64,000 nt of DNA from the NCBI RefSeq assembly GCF_021532315.1, contig NZ_JAKGAO010000012.1, positions 124,001 through 188,000 of the forward strand, in the 5' to 3' direction. How positions within the stretch are numbered: position 1 is the first letter of the stretch; each line of letters opens with the position of its first letter. This DNA comes from Paenibacillus tarimensis. Lineage in GTDB: Bacteria > Bacillota > Bacilli > Paenibacillales > Paenibacillaceae. The notes beneath the pieces were generated by a model. That model had not been told where the DNA came from, made no database searches, and worked only from the letters and a program-made list of their open reading frames with translations. The position numbers and the translations under genes were made by a program. Shown one piece after another: positions 7,767-17,451 of this stretch.

Positions 7767-8951
7767 TCACTTAAGCCTTCTTGAGTAATTCATAAGTGCG
7801 ACCGATAAGGTTACATTGCCGCTCTTCTTCTTGGTAACAACCAGCTGTTCTGCACCGCTGTATCGCTTGGCCGCGGGTTCACTGACTCCATAAGCGCCCG
7901 TAAATTTGTAGACCGTATTAGATGGCTCCTCCATGGGCATTTCGTTGAGCTCTTCAGGCGTGTAGCAGACGAACTCCCAGCCGTGCTTGGCTGCCGTCTC
8001 CAGAATTCCCGCTTCATCCTGCTTCAGATTGATGGAGCACAGTGCCCGAACGCTCATGGATGAGAATTTCTGCTCTGCCAGCGTCTCCATGATGACCTGC
8101 TCGATTTCTTCTGCGGAGGTACCACGGTTGCAGCCAATCCCAAGCACAATGGACTTCGGGCGATATAGAACTCCGTTCGCCAGGATAGCCTTTTCTTCGT
8201 CGTTAAGCAGACGGTGTGTAATAACAAGCGCGGCATCCATCTCATGCTGAAGCGCTTCACCAACAGAACCAAACACCCGCATATGCTCCGGCAGCGGGCG
8301 CTCGGCTGTCCACCAATCAGGCTCCCCGGATTCCTGCACAATCGCTACCCGCTCTTCGTTCACGACAGAAGCACTGACAGGCGTAAGCTTCTCATCCGAT
8401 TCCCATCTCCAGCCAAACCGCCGGCCGAACAGATCGACGGGAATCGTCTGCTGCACATCAGAGGCAGTCGTAATCACCGGCACAGCCCCAAGAACCGCAG
8501 CCGCCTCCTTCGCCAGCTCATTCGCCCCGCCCAGATGGCCGGACAGGACGCTAATCGCAAATTGGCCTTTATCATCCACCACCACAACACCCGGATCGGT
8601 CTTCTTGTCCTTCAGCAGCGGTGCGATCATTCGGACTACCGCCCCCAAAGAGATAATGAGGATGAGACCCTTGTAAGCCGGGAATAAAGCCGGGAACAGC
8701 ATTCGCACACTGCCCTCGAAGAGCTGTATGCCCTTCGACTCCTCATCTCCGCGGGCAAACTTGGACATCGTGTACAGATCGGTTCCCGGGAACTGGTCGG
8801 TAAGCTTTCTCCCAAGCTCCACACCATGCTTCGTTATTGCCACCACCGCATAATCGCCGGTTACCCGGATCGGGGCAAGCACATCCTCTTGCAGCTTGAT
8901 GACTACTGACTCACCTGGTGTCCCCATTCCGTTCATGTCTTCCTGCCTCAT
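7767..8951 (-). CDS. cbiG: Cobalt-precorrin-5A hydrolase
   Basis: This 394-residue CbiG opens the delta-lactone ring of cobalt-precorrin-5A and releases the two-carbon fragment as acetaldehyde in the early-cobalt route. The N-terminal half has DYAVVAITKHGVELG and LISLGAVVRMIAP. The middle contains VLSGHLGGANELA and the C-terminal CobE-like domain contains VLGIGCNRGTS, both standard for the family. The ATG at 8951 overlaps the cbiF stop (ATGA) and is preceded by AAAGGAGTC. Presence of cbiG together with cbiD marks the anaerobic route rather than the oxygen-dependent one. Confidence 0.93.
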   Translation of the reverse strand: MRQEDMNGMGTPGESVVIKLQEDVLAPIRVTGDYAVVAITKHGVELGRKLTDQFPGTDLYTMSKFARGDEESKGIQLFEGSVRMLFPALFPAYKGLILIISLGAVVRMIAPLLKDKKTDPGVVVVDDKGQFAISVLSGHLGGANELAKEAAAVLGAVPVITTASDVQQTIPVDLFGRRFGWRWESDEKLTPVSASVVNEERVAIVQESGEPDWWTAERPLPEHMRVFGSVGEALQHEMDAALVITHRLLNDEEKAILANGVLYRPKSIVLGIGCNRGTSAEEIEQVIMETLAEQKFSSMSVRALCSINLKQDEAGILETAAKHGWEFVCYTPEELNEMPMEEPSNTVYKFTGAYGVSEPAAKRYSGAEQLVVTKKKSGNVTLSVALMNYSRRLK

Positions 8952-9724
8952 GGCTTGACTCCTTTGCGAAAGCCGTGTGTGAAGGTACGGTCATACAGCT
9001 TGGAGCGGTACTCATCCTTGCCATGAATCTCCGGGTCAAGCGCCCAGCCGGCCAGTATCATCGCATGCGAGCGTATGCCCGCCTGCCGCATTGCCTCGTC
9101 CATACCTTCGACCGTCGTTCTCACAATCCGCTCATCCGGCCAGGAGGCGCGGTATACAACGACAACTGGCGTTTCGGGAAGCCAGCCGGCTGCCAGCAGC
9201 TCCTTCGTCACCTTCTTCGTCAGCGTAGCACTCAGGAACAAGGCAATGGTGCAGTGATGCGATGCCAGATCCTTCAGCTGCTCCCGGTCGGGGACTGGCG
9301 TCCGGCCTTCCGCCCGGGTCAAAATCAGTGTCTGCGTAAGCTCTGGAATCGTAAGCTCCGCCCCTGCCGCAGCGGCCGCCGCAAATACGGAGCTGACGCC
9401 CGGCACGATAACGGTGTCGATTCCCTCCTTCTTGAGCAGTGCCATCTGCTCCATGGTCGCCCCATAAACGGCTGGATCACCAGTATGCAGGCGGACGAGC
9501 ATTTTCCCTGCCTTCACCCGCTCCACCATAAAAGCTACCATTTCTTCCAGCGCCATGCCCGAGCTCTTGACGACCTCTGCGCCCGGCTTCGCCTTAGCCG
9601 TCAGCTCTTCACTGACCAGCGAATCGGTATAGAAGACTACATCTGCCTCCTGCAGCAGTCTCAATCCCTTGACCGTAATCAAGTCCGGATCTCCCGGACC
9701 CGCTCCCACAATATAAATCTTCAT
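8948..9724 (-). CDS. cbiF: Cobalt-precorrin-4 C11-methyltransferase
   Basis: This is a 258-residue SAM-dependent tetrapyrrole methyltransferase that methylates C11. It starts MKIYIVGAGPGDPDLITVKG, the glycine-rich signature of the family. The mid-protein signature VRLHTGDPAVYGA fits CbiF/CobM, as does VVPGVSSVFAAAAAAG. AAGGGGGC lies just before the ATG at 9724; the in-frame extension upstream has no site of its own. The stop overlaps cbiG by four bases. A gap of about 57 bp separates it from cbiL upstream. Confidence 0.94.
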   Translation of the reverse strand: MKIYIVGAGPGDPDLITVKGLRLLQEADVVFYTDSLVSEELTAKAKPGAEVVKSSGMALEEMVAFMVERVKAGKMLVRLHTGDPAVYGATMEQMALLKKEGIDTVIVPGVSSVFAAAAAAGAELTIPELTQTLILTRAEGRTPVPDREQLKDLASHHCTIALFLSATLTKKVTKELLAAGWLPETPVVVVYRASWPDERIVRTTVEGMDEAMRQAGIRSHAMILAGWALDPEIHGKDEYRSKLYDRTFTHGFRKGVKP

Positions 9725-9781
9725 CCTGTTGCCCCCTTGTCCGCTCTGCACCCACTCCTGCAGTACAGCTCAATCAGCCTT

Positions 9782-10498
9782 CTATTTACGAACAATCATC
9801 AGCGTTAAATATCCCGGATCGGCGTCCAGCAGCTCACCCACCCGTGTCCAGACCATTTCCTCTCCCGAAGTGACCTTGGACAATACCGCTGCCTTCTCCT
9901 TCAGCCCCAATTCGCCCAGCAGCTCAATCATCGGATTAAGCACCTTGGATACCTTGAGGAAAATAACGCAATCATGCTCCAGCAGCGCTTTCCTCATGGC
10001 GGCTGAATCATTCGTTGCCGGAACGATGGCAATCTGCTCATCGCCATCAGCCAGCGGCAAATTCAGCCGGGATGCGGCACCATTAATGGAGGAAATGCCT
10101 GGAACAGTTCGAACCTCCACCTCAGGATGACGCTCCTTCATCAGCCGCATCATATGAATAAAGGTGCTGTACAGCATCGGGTCGCCTTCCGTGACAAAAG
10201 CCACATCATGCCCCTCGCAAAGCTGCTCCCACACCTGCTCAACAGCCTTATTCCACTGGCGGTCCAGGGTCTCCTGATCCTTAGTCATTGGAAAAACAAG
10301 ACCCAGCATCAGCTTCTCCGCCGGATTTATGTAAGCCTCTACAATCTCAAGCGCATAGCTCTTGCTGCCCGAGCGCTTCTTCGGGTATGCGATAACAGCG
10401 CTCTCCTTCATGACCCGGAACGCCTTGACTGTAATAAGCTCCGGGTCACCTGGTCCTACCCCAAGACCGTATAATATGCCAGGCTTAGCTTCCGTCAT
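9782..10498 (-). CDS. cbiL: Cobalt-factor II / precorrin-2 C20-methyltransferase
   Basis: This 238-residue methyltransferase adds the C20 methyl group using SAM. Family features are [18 protein letters not shown] at the N terminus, [15 protein letters not shown] near residue 98, and [19 protein letters not shown] near 130. Its ATG is preceded by AGGAGGAGACAGC, and the gene overlaps the 3' end of cbiET by 14 bp. In the early-cobalt pathway the substrate would be cobalt-factor II, as expected from the cbiX-type chelatase in the same operon. Confidence 0.93.
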   Translation of the reverse strand: MTEAKPGILYGLGVGPGDPELITVKAFRVMKESAVIAYPKKRSGSKSYALEIVEAYINPAEKLMLGLVFPMTKDQETLDRQWNKAVEQVWEQLCEGHDVAFVTEGDPMLYSTFIHMMRLMKERHPEVEVRTVPGISSINGAASRLNLPLADGDEQIAIVPATNDSAAMRKALLEHDCVIFLKVSKVLNPMIELLGELGLKEKAAVLSKVTSGEEMVWTRVGELLDADPGYLTLMIVRK

Positions 10499-11717
10499 AT
10501 GCTGTCTCCTCCTCTTGGCTGCTGCGAAATGCGGTTATAATGAAGACCGGGTTCAGCCCCTCGAGCCTTGTCATATCCAGTATCGGTTTGCTGCGGGAAA
10601 TTTGGGCCAGAGTAACCATGACCTCCATGCCCTCTTCCTTAAGCGCCTTCATCGCTTCAGACATGTTCTCAAGTGTGGCGGCGTTCATGACAATCCGGCC
10701 TCCGCGCCGCAGCCGGCTGCAGCAGATATGAAGGAGTGCGCGGAGCTCGCCGCCGCTGCCGCCGATGAACACTGCATCCGGGTCCGGGAAGCCATCCAGT
10801 CCCTCCGGAGCCTTAGCGTGAACCGCGGTAAGATCCACCCGGAACTTGCGGCTGTTCGCCAGACAGTTCTCAAGGTCGTCGCGGTTCTTCTCCACCGCAA
10901 ATATTGAACCTTCTCTAGCAATACGGCCCGCTTCTATCGCTACCGACCCGGTGCATGTGCCTATATCCCAAACCACGCTCTTGGAATTCAGCTGCAGCTG
11001 CGCCAGACTGAGCACACGAATTTCCCGCTTCGTAATCAGGCCCTTGTCCGGCTTTCGCTGGGCAAACCGTTCATCGGGTATGCCAAGCGGCCATACCGGT
11101 GACTCACCTTCCCGTCTAAGAATAACGATGTTCAATGGGGCAAACGAAGCGGATTGCATCTCTTCAAGCCCGTACCAGCCTGTCCGCTCATCCGCTCCGC
11201 CAAGATTTTCGGCCACATAGGCGCGATATTCAGTCATGCCGTACTCAAGCAGATAGGCGGCAAGCGCACCCGGACTGTTGACCTCGTCTGTCAGTACAGC
11301 TACTTTGCTGTGTCCGTCGATCCGCTGTGCCAAGCCTTTCATGCTGCGGCCATGAATGCTCACAATAGAAGCATCCTGCCAGCTTTCGCCCATTCTGGCG
11401 AATGCCAGCTGCAGCGAGCTTGGCTGCGGGTAAATCTCCGCTTTGATCTGCTTTGCCAGATACCCGCCAATACCGTAGAACAGCGGATCGCCCGAAGCCA
11501 GAACCACGGTATTCCGCGATTCAGCACGAAGCTTTCCCGCAAGCTCCGACAGCCCGCCTTTAATGACCAGCTTCTCACCCTTGTAATCCGGGAAAAATGC
11601 CAGCTGACGCTCACCGCCAACAAGCAGGCTGCTCTCCTTAATCCAGTTCAAATACTGGGGAAGCAGGCCTGAAGCGCCATCATCGCCAATCCCGATCACC
11701 TTAACCGGTTGTTCCAT
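10485..11717 (-). CDS. cbiET: Bifunctional cobalt-precorrin-7 C5/C15-methyltransferase and C12-decarboxylase
   Basis: This is a 410-residue fusion of CbiE and CbiT, equivalent to CobL. Residues 1-200 form the C5-methyltransferase with [12 protein letters not shown] and [14 protein letters not shown]. Residues 215-400 form the C15-methyltransferase and C12-decarboxylase, with the SAM site [17 protein letters not shown] and [13 protein letters not shown]. The gene overlaps cbiD upstream by 17 bp and cbiL downstream by 14 bp. The fusion is common in cobalamin operons and removes the need for separate cbiE and cbiT. Confidence 0.94.
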   Translation of the reverse strand: MEQPVKVIGIGDDGASGLLPQYLNWIKESSLLVGGERQLAFFPDYKGEKLVIKGGLSELAGKLRAESRNTVVLASGDPLFYGIGGYLAKQIKAEIYPQPSSLQLAFARMGESWQDASIVSIHGRSMKGLAQRIDGHSKVAVLTDEVNSPGALAAYLLEYGMTEYRAYVAENLGGADERTGWYGLEEMQSASFAPLNIVILRREGESPVWPLGIPDERFAQRKPDKGLITKREIRVLSLAQLQLNSKSVVWDIGTCTGSVAIEAGRIAREGSIFAVEKNRDDLENCLANSRKFRVDLTAVHAKAPEGLDGFPDPDAVFIGGSGGELRALLHICCSRLRRGGRIVMNAATLENMSEAMKALKEEGMEVMVTLAQISRSKPILDMTRLEGLNPVFIITAFRSSQEEETAYDGS

Positions 11718-12816
11718 CTATACACACCCTTCCCAGCAGTTCCCCTTTTAACGTGCAGAGCACCGTCTCAATCTCCAGCCCGCCCTTCACCTGTTGAAGC
11801 GACTGTCGGCAGCAGGACTCACACAGGATATCGAAGAAGCTTGAAATCCCCAGCTCCGCCATCCTGTCGCCAACCTGAGCAGCCGTATTCGCAGTTCGCA
11901 CAAACTCGACTTCCTCCTCCGGTGCGCCCGCATCCCGGGCGGCACCGGCCAAGAAACCAAAGTCGACCGGCGCGCTCTTCGAATGAACCATCATCACGCC
12001 CTGCGCAAGCTTCGAGAACTTGCCCATCATGCCCACCAGCGTCACCTTCTGCACCTCCGGCTGGCGCTTGCACATCTGCAGGGCAAAACCGATGAAATCC
12101 CCCATCTCGACGAAGGCCTCTTCCGGCAGATCAGGGTATAATGCAATACCGGTCTTCTCGCTGCGTCCGCCGGTGGATAGCACAATATGCGTGCAGCCGC
12201 CCGCAGCAGCAACCCGGATCGCTTGGGCTACGCTTGCCTTATATGCTGATGTCGAGAAGGGAACCACGATTCCCCGCGTCCCCAAAATGGAAATGCCGCC
12301 AATAATGCCCAGGCGGCCATTCAATGTTTTCTTCGCGATTTCTTCCCCGCCGGGTACGGAAATTTCGATTCGGATGCCTCGGCTTTCCAAGCCGTATTCG
12401 TCCAAAATGGCTTGCGCGGTCTCAATTATCATTCGTCTTGGCACAGGGTTAATGGCGGCAAGCCCGACATCAACCGGCAGGCCCGGCTTTGTAACCCGGC
12501 CTACTCCTTCGCCGCCGTCCAGCTCGATCCCCGGCTCCGAAAGCCAGGATACCTTCGACCGGATTAACGCTCCGTGCGTTGCATCCGGGTCATCCCCGCC
12601 ATCCTTGATCGTGCCGGCTGCTGCTTCAGCTTCATCATAATGGCATTCACTCATAACGAATGAAGCTTCCTCTCCGATTGGCAGCCGAATATCAACCCGG
12701 TAATGCGGCTCCTGCAGGATAAGCGACAGAAGGGCAGCCTTCGTGGCTGCCGTCGCACAGGAGCCGGTCGTATATCCATAACGAAGCGGTTTATCCGCCG
12801 CCTGCTCCTTGCTCAT
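11701..12816 (-). CDS. cbiD: Cobalt-precorrin-5B C1-methyltransferase
   Basis: This 371-residue CbiD methylates C1 of cobalt-precorrin-5B. The N terminus [18 protein letters not shown] is the characteristic start of the family. Later motifs include [13 protein letters not shown], the glycine-rich [14 protein letters not shown] and [16 protein letters not shown]-like text (here [16 protein letters not shown]). CbiD is specific to the anaerobic pathway. The gene lies 3 bp after the cbiC stop and overlaps cbiET by 17 bp. Confidence 0.94.
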   Translation of the reverse strand: MSKEQAADKPLRYGYTTGSCATAATKAALLSLILQEPHYRVDIRLPIGEEASFVMSECHYDEAEAAAGTIKDGGDDPDATHGALIRSKVSWLSEPGIELDGGEGVGRVTKPGLPVDVGLAAINPVPRRMIIETAQAILDEYGLESRGIRIEISVPGGEEIAKKTLNGRLGIIGGISILGTRGIVVPFSTSAYKASVAQAIRVAAAGGCTHIVLSTGGRSEKTGIALYPDLPEEAFVEMGDFIGFALQMCKRQPEVQKVTLVGMMGKFSKLAQGVMMVHSKSAPVDFGFLAGAARDAGAPEEEVEFVRTANTAAQVGDRMAELGISSFFDILCESCCRQSLQQVKGGLEIETVLCTLKGELLGRVCIDGTTG

Positions 12817-12819
12817 CGT

Positions 12820-13470
12820 TTAATCCTGCTGCTGCGCCATCAGCGTAATAGCATTAAGAGCTGCCACCGTGACCGGACTGCCGCCCTTGCGGCCTACATT
12901 GGTTATGAAGGGAATATCCAGCTTAGCCAGCTCTTCCTTTGACTCCGCAGCGGATACGAAGCCTACAGGCATGCCGATCACTAGACCGGGCTTGGTCTCC
13001 CCTTCCTTCACAAGACGGATCAGCTCGAGCAGCGCAGTCGGCGCATTGCCTATGGCGAAGATGCCGCCCGGCGCTTCCTTAATCGCCTTGCGGATCGAGA
13101 TAATGGCCCGGGTAGTGTTCAGCCGCTTCGCTTCCTCTATCACATCAGGATCAGATATGTATACCTTCACATCGCCGCCGAACGCCTGAATCCGCGGCTT
13201 GCTGACGCCCGCCTGGATCATCTGGACATCTGCAACGACCAGTTTGCCGCTGCGAACAGCCTCAATGCCAGACCGCACGGCATCCGGATGGAAAATCATG
13301 CTGTGGCCCAGCTGAAAGTCAGCGCAGGCATGAACAACTCGCTGCACCACCCGGTATTGCTCGCTTGTAAACGAATGCTCGCCAAACTCCTCATCAATAA
13401 TCTCAAAGCTCTTGGCTTCAATTTCCTGCGGTTGAATGCTGAGCGGTTTAAACTCGGTCTTGAAATCCAT
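12820..13470 (-). CDS. cbiC: Precorrin-8X methylmutase
   Basis: This 216-residue CbiC/CobH moves a methyl group from C11 to C12 to give cobyrinate. Landmarks are VVQRVVHACADFQLG (with the catalytic histidine), VVADVQMIQAG, FAIGNAPTALLELI and the C-terminal NVGRKGGSPVTVAALNAI. The ATG at 13470 is preceded by AAGGAGTGAAG. The gene sits 5 bp after cbiJ and 3 bp before cbiD in the cobalamin operon. Confidence 0.95.
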   Translation of the reverse strand: MDFKTEFKPLSIQPQEIEAKSFEIIDEEFGEHSFTSEQYRVVQRVVHACADFQLGHSMIFHPDAVRSGIEAVRSGKLVVADVQMIQAGVSKPRIQAFGGDVKVYISDPDVIEEAKRLNTTRAIISIRKAIKEAPGGIFAIGNAPTALLELIRLVKEGETKPGLVIGMPVGFVSAAESKEELAKLDIPFITNVGRKGGSPVTVAALNAITLMAQQQD

Positions 13471-13475
13471 TTACT

Positions 13476-14264
13476 TCACTCCTTATTCTTATAAAGTGGT
13501 TCGAGCTTGGAAAGCACGTCCTCGAATCCGGATACCACCGTACCATAATCGATCACCGGACGACCGATCACGATGGTTTCAAGCCCCATCTCCAGGGCAG
13601 CCTCCAGCTTGTCATCGACAGCGCCTTCCTTGCCGCTCTCCTTCGTAATCATCAGCGTGACTCCATATTGGTCAAATAACGCCTTGTTCAGCTCCTTGGA
13701 AAAAGGACCTTGCATGGCAATAATGTTCTTTTGCTCGACGCCAAGCTCTTCGCATTTCTCCATGTTATCTTTACGAGGCAGCATGCGGGCTATCAGCCTG
13801 ATATCCGGACGTCCCAGCAGGCGCTCCGTGAAGATGCCCAGCGTTTTGCTGCCGGTTGTCAGCATAATGACTCCGCCGCGCTCTGCCGCAAGCTCAGCCG
13901 CTGCTGCATAGTCATCCACAACCGTCACATTGGGATGGTCATGATATGAGCGGCTGGCACGTTCATAACGGATGTAGGGCACTTTTGCTGCGGAAGCTGC
14001 CGCTATCGCATTCCTGGAGGCCTCCTCGGCAAAAGGATGACTCGCATCCACAATGACCCTTGCGCTGAGTTCACCAGTTAGCTTAGCCATGCCATCCGCA
14101 TCCAATCTGCCCGTCCGGGCTGGAATCCCGGCTGCTTCCAGCGAGGCTGCCGCGCTCTCGGTAACAACGGATGCCGTCACACTCCAGCCGCTGGCCGCAA
14201 TGCGAACACCCAGCTCCCTGGCGTCGCCGGTTCCCGCCAGCAGCAGCAGATTTCTTCCGCTCAC
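13476..14264 (-). CDS. cbiJ: Cobalt-precorrin-6A reductase
   Basis: This 262-residue NADPH- or NADH-dependent reductase reduces the C18-C19 double bond of (cobalt-)precorrin-6A. It begins LLLLAGTGDARELG, the nucleotide-binding start of CbiJ/CobK. It also has VIVDASHPFAEEASRNA, VIMLTTGSKTLGIF and LMITKESGKEGAVDDKLEAA, all typical of the family. The start is GTG at 14264, overlapping the cbiX stop (GTGA). Translation is thus coupled to cbiX. Confidence 0.94.
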   Translation of the reverse strand: MSGRNLLLLAGTGDARELGVRIAASGWSVTASVVTESAAASLEAAGIPARTGRLDADGMAKLTGELSARVIVDASHPFAEEASRNAIAAASAAKVPYIRYERASRSYHDHPNVTVVDDYAAAAELAAERGGVIMLTTGSKTLGIFTERLLGRPDIRLIARMLPRKDNMEKCEELGVEQKNIIAMQGPFSKELNKALFDQYGVTLMITKESGKEGAVDDKLEAALEMGLETIVIGRPVIDYGTVVSGFEDVLSKLEPLYKNKE

Positions 14265-15283
14265 GGCTTCACCACCCGGATCAGGACCTTCTCATCCCGA
14301 TTATGTTCATGAACATGCTCTTCCTCATGATCATGATGATGATTGTGAACATGATGATTATGTTGGTGATGCTCATGTTCATGATCATGGCTGTGGTGAT
14401 GGTGGTCATGTCCGTGCTCATGATCATGATGGTGATGATGGTCGATATGCTCCATCGCCGCAATTCTGTACTGGCAGGTCGCGCAGTTCATTTTCGCCTC
14501 GCCCCTTAAGGCCTCAATCGCCCGTTCCCTCAGAACCTCCTGGAGCATCGGGTGGAAACCGAAATAAGGCGCAAGTGTAAAAGCATTGTCCGGATACTGA
14601 CTCCGCAGGTCTTCAACAAACTTCTCCATACGCTTGATCAGCACGCCGGTAAACAGAAAATAAGGCAATATATAGACATGCTTGGCACCCAGCTTGAGAC
14701 AGCGTTCCACTCCTTCGTCCATGAGCGGCGCCGTGACGCCAATGAAAGCCGTCTCCACAAGTTTTACATCAAGACGCTCCCACAGCAGCCGGGACATCTT
14801 GAACAGGTCGCTGTTCGCATCGGGATCGCTGCTTCCCCGGCCGATAACCAGCACCGCCACATCCGAATGGCTTCTGCCTTCAGCTCCGCCAATTGCGGGA
14901 GCCTGCTCTCCGAGCCGGTCATAACCTCCCTCGGTCATTCTTTCCTGCAGGATTGTCAGGACCAGCTCATGAACACCGATCGGTCGACCGTATTCAAACA
15001 ACACATTCGGATATTTCAATTTCATATCATCTATCGCAGCCGGAATGTGGATTTTGGCGTGCCCGGCTGTAAACAGCATAATCGGTACAATACCAACCCG
15101 GGTTGCACCCTGGCGCACACATGCTTCCATACCGCTGACTAAGCCTGGCGGCTCAAATTCCAGAAAACAGGTCTCCACAATCGGGACATCCAGCTTGCCC
15201 CGTATAGCCTCTATTATTGCGCGCACCTCATTGTTGCCCGCGCTGTCTTTACTGCCATGTCCCACGAATAGCACTGCTTCCAT
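14261..15283 (-). CDS. cbiX: Sirohydrochlorin cobaltochelatase with MXCXXC motif and His-rich tail
   Basis: This 340-residue CbiX inserts cobalt into sirohydrochlorin. The two similar halves span residues 1-260: LFVGHGSKDSAGN at the N terminus carries the catalytic histidine, and VLVIGRGSSDPDAN starts the second half. Near residue 268, MNCATC matches the MXCXXC motif that binds an Fe-S cluster in the Bacillus megaterium enzyme. A tail of about 50 residues follows that is nearly all His, Asp, Glu and Asn, likely to hold cobalt or other metals. Both extras are known in long CbiX proteins. A final short basic segment closes the protein. Confidence 0.95.
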   Translation of the reverse strand: MEAVLFVGHGSKDSAGNNEVRAIIEAIRGKLDVPIVETCFLEFEPPGLVSGMEACVRQGATRVGIVPIMLFTAGHAKIHIPAAIDDMKLKYPNVLFEYGRPIGVHELVLTILQERMTEGGYDRLGEQAPAIGGAEGRSHSDVAVLVIGRGSSDPDANSDLFKMSRLLWERLDVKLVETAFIGVTAPLMDEGVERCLKLGAKHVYILPYFLFTGVLIKRMEKFVEDLRSQYPDNAFTLAPYFGFHPMLQEVLRERAIEALRGEAKMNCATCQYRIAAMEHIDHHHHHDHEHGHDHHHHSHDHEHEHHQHNHHVHNHHHDHEEEHVHEHNRDEKVLIRVVKP

Positions 15284-15298
15284 ATAATGCCTGCCCCC

Positions 15299-17017
15299 TT
15301 AATCTCCGCATACCGCGTCTTCAATGACTAATACAGGCACTTCCCTGTATTCATAGCCGGCAACCTTCTTGACTCGCTTAAAAAACTTATGGAAACGCTC
15401 GTTCGGATGCCCATGCTCCGCATAAGCTGCAACAATACGCTCAACTGTTGCCACCAGCTCCGATGGCTCTATGCCTTCTGCAACCGGCTGCCCCGCGTGG
15501 GCATTGCGGCCGACAGGCTTTGCACCCAGGAAGAGATCAAATTTACCCCTTCGGTAAATAATTCCAATATCATCGTGAACAGCTCCATAGCAGGCCATGC
15601 CACAGCCGTTGAAGCCGATCTTCAATTCTTTGGGCATCCTTCGCCCATTCCAGGCCGCTGCCAGCTGCTCGGCATACGGGATGGATTCGTCCTTCTCGCC
15701 GTTGCAGAAGTCACAAGCCTTTACGAGCGCCACATCGCCAAGCGGCATTAACAGCAGGCCCGCCTCACGCAGCTTGCCAGTCACCGCTTCAGGATCAGAT
15801 GTCGGCACGCGCAAAATCAGCTGATGCTGAGTCGTATATTCAACTTCCCCGCGCTCCCCTGCAGCCTCGGCAATTAGCATGAGCTGTTCAGGTGAGAGCT
15901 TCTTAGAGGCAACACCGGGACTAACGGCAAACTCGAGCACTTCCTCCTGGCGGAATAGAGGGTCTGGCGCTGCCGATGCGGCCGGCACTGCCGGTCTTCC
16001 CGTCCGCCGGGATACTAGCTGCAGTGCCTCGGATGCAAGTTCGTAGGCTGTGCCGCCTGCCTGCTGTTCCCGGCCTGAAGCTGAATCCAGCTGCCCCCTG
16101 TCCTTGTTGTCGGCAGAATCAGAAGTTCCTGCTGTCTCTGCTGTCTCTGTGTCCTCGCCATTGCCGCCCTGCGCTCTTGCTTCCTCAGCCGCATTGAGCG
16201 ACCAAGGCTCAGCCTCAGTCCGCAGCCGCTCATGAGGCCGCAGCGGCTGCACGTCGGAATCCAGCGTGTATTTACGCTGATAGCCGCGCGGCGTAATCAT
16301 TAGACCGTCATACAGGAACGTTGTTGAATTGCCGATAATCACCGTTGTCAGCATGCCAATCTCAAAATCAAGCATATGGGCGAGCGTGGTCACCACGACA
16401 TGCTCCCTGTCACGATAGGCGCTCTTCACGATGCCTACAGGGGTATCCGGGCTGCGGTGCTTGAGCAGAATGGACTGCGCTTCAACGATCTGTCTCGTCC
16501 GCCTGCCGCTGCGGGGGTTATACAGGGCAATAACAAAATCCGCCTCAGCCGCTGCCTGAATCCTCTTCTCAATCACTGCCCAAGGTGTCAAGTGATCGCT
16601 AAGGCTGATGGTACACGCATCATGCATGACCGGGGCGCCAAGCAGTGAAGCCGTTGATTGAATAGCCGAAATGCCGGGAATTACCTCAACCTCGACGCCA
16701 GACTTGGCGTCCCAGCCCTTCTGGACAAGCACTTCATATACAAGGCCTGCCATCCCGTATACCCCAGCGTCGCCACTTGAGATCACAGCGACCTTCTTGC
16801 CCTGCTCTGCCTGCCTTACCGCTTCTTGTGCGCGGCTGACCTCCTCCGTCATCCCAGTACGGACCAGCTGCTGATCGGTAAGCAGACCACTGATAAGATC
16901 CACGTAAGTGTTGTAGCCGATAACGACATCACTTTCGGCTATTGCATCCCTTGCCCGTTTCGTAATATGTTCAAAGCTGCCCGGCCCGAAGCCGACAATT
17001 AACAATTTCCCTCTCAT
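15299..17017 (-). CDS. cbiH: Cobalt-precorrin-3B C17-methyltransferase fused to Fe-S/siroheme-type domain (CbiH60-like)
   Basis: This 572-residue fusion has three parts. Residues 1-245 form the CbiH/CobJ ring-contracting methyltransferase (LLIVGFGPGSFEHITKRA; AVISSGDAGVYGMAG; VIPGISAIQS). Residues 250-335 are a low-complexity polar linker. Residues 345-560 resemble nitrite/sulfite reductases, with a ferredoxin-like half-domain and cysteines in CDFCNGEK and NGCGMACYG that could bind a 4Fe-4S cluster. The same arrangement was described for CbiH60 of Bacillus megaterium. It is the first gene of the operon, with an AGGAGGG site before the ATG, 55 bp after the riboswitch terminator. Confidence 0.94.
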   Translation of the reverse strand: MRGKLLIVGFGPGSFEHITKRARDAIAESDVVIGYNTYVDLISGLLTDQQLVRTGMTEEVSRAQEAVRQAEQGKKVAVISSGDAGVYGMAGLVYEVLVQKGWDAKSGVEVEVIPGISAIQSTASLLGAPVMHDACTISLSDHLTPWAVIEKRIQAAAEADFVIALYNPRSGRRTRQIVEAQSILLKHRSPDTPVGIVKSAYRDREHVVVTTLAHMLDFEIGMLTTVIIGNSTTFLYDGLMITPRGYQRKYTLDSDVQPLRPHERLRTEAEPWSLNAAEEARAQGGNGEDTETAETAGTSDSADNKDRGQLDSASGREQQAGGTAYELASEALQLVSRRTGRPAVPAASAAPDPLFRQEEVLEFAVSPGVASKKLSPEQLMLIAEAAGERGEVEYTTQHQLILRVPTSDPEAVTGKLREAGLLLMPLGDVALVKACDFCNGEKDESIPYAEQLAAAWNGRRMPKELKIGFNGCGMACYGAVHDDIGIIYRRGKFDLFLGAKPVGRNAHAGQPVAEGIEPSELVATVERIVAAYAEHGHPNERFHKFFKRVKKVAGYEYREVPVLVIEDAVCGD

Positions 17018-17071
17018 TACGCGTCCCTCCTATATGCTCCCACTCCAGCCGTCTTCGGCTAAAAAGGGCAC

Positions 17072-17102
17072 AAAAAAGCACCCCGCCCGGAAGGCGGGAT
17101 GC
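17072..17102 (-). terminator. Intrinsic terminator of the cbiH-leader riboswitch
   Basis: On the minus strand GCATCCCGCC-TTCCG-GGCGGGGTGC folds into a GC-rich hairpin followed by six T residues. It lies between the aptamer and cbiH, so B12 binding probably favours this hairpin and stops transcription of the ring-synthesis operon. Confidence 0.85.
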
Positions 17103-17252
17103 TGGACCGGTCAACACGACATTGCTTCCTGTACCCCTGACACAAGCATCTGCAGCATATGAGCTGCACCCGGCAGGGAGCCGTTTGTTGAGCGGCACTC
17201 GCATCGCACACCATCCCGTTCCTCGCAGAATTGATGCAGCTCGATAACAGGC

Positions 17253-17425
17253 AGGTCTCCTGACTTCAGACTGCCGACGGCGCCTTCCCGGTTTCCCAGT
17301 GGCTTCATGCCGTGGCTTTAGGGCTGATGCCCTTGTCCTTCACAGTGGCGGGACCGTGTCGGATTTGAACCGACTTCCCTATTAATCCGAGTGTCCCTTG
17401 ATGGAATCACTCTGGAACCTGTATC
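17253..17425 (-). promoter_or_regulatory. Cobalamin riboswitch controlling the cbiH-cbiA operon
   Basis: Read on the minus strand, the leader contains the conserved aptamer parts in order: ATAGGGAA, a GGTTCAAATCC arm, CGGTCCCGCCACTGTG, and the B12 box AGTCAGGAGACCTGCC. The closing stem pairs GATACAGG with CCTGTTATC. The aptamer is about 173 nt long and is followed by an intrinsic terminator at 17072-17102, which indicates control by premature termination. Confidence 0.93.
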
Positions 17426-17451
17426 TTAGTGAATGCCTTGCTATTTAATTA

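Noticed and set aside
8918-9808. 296-codon plus-strand frame across cbiG and cbiF
   Set aside because: It crosses the ends of two firmly assigned genes on the other strand; its translation is rich in His, Arg and Cys with no domain.
14171-14509. Met- and Ile-rich plus-strand frame opposite cbiX
   Set aside because: It is the complement of the His/Asp/Glu-rich tail of cbiX, whose CAT-type codons read as ATG in reverse. It has no ribosome binding site and lies fully inside a well-supported gene.
17340-17400. tRNA-like text (GGTTCAAATCCGAC on the minus strand)
   Set aside because: It looks like a T-arm but is part of the cobalamin aptamer, followed by CCCGCCACTGT; no acceptor stem or anticodon arm is found.
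17041-17430. Possible small genes in the leader region
   Set aside because: The stretch is taken up by the cobalamin riboswitch and its terminator. The short frames there have no ribosome binding sites.
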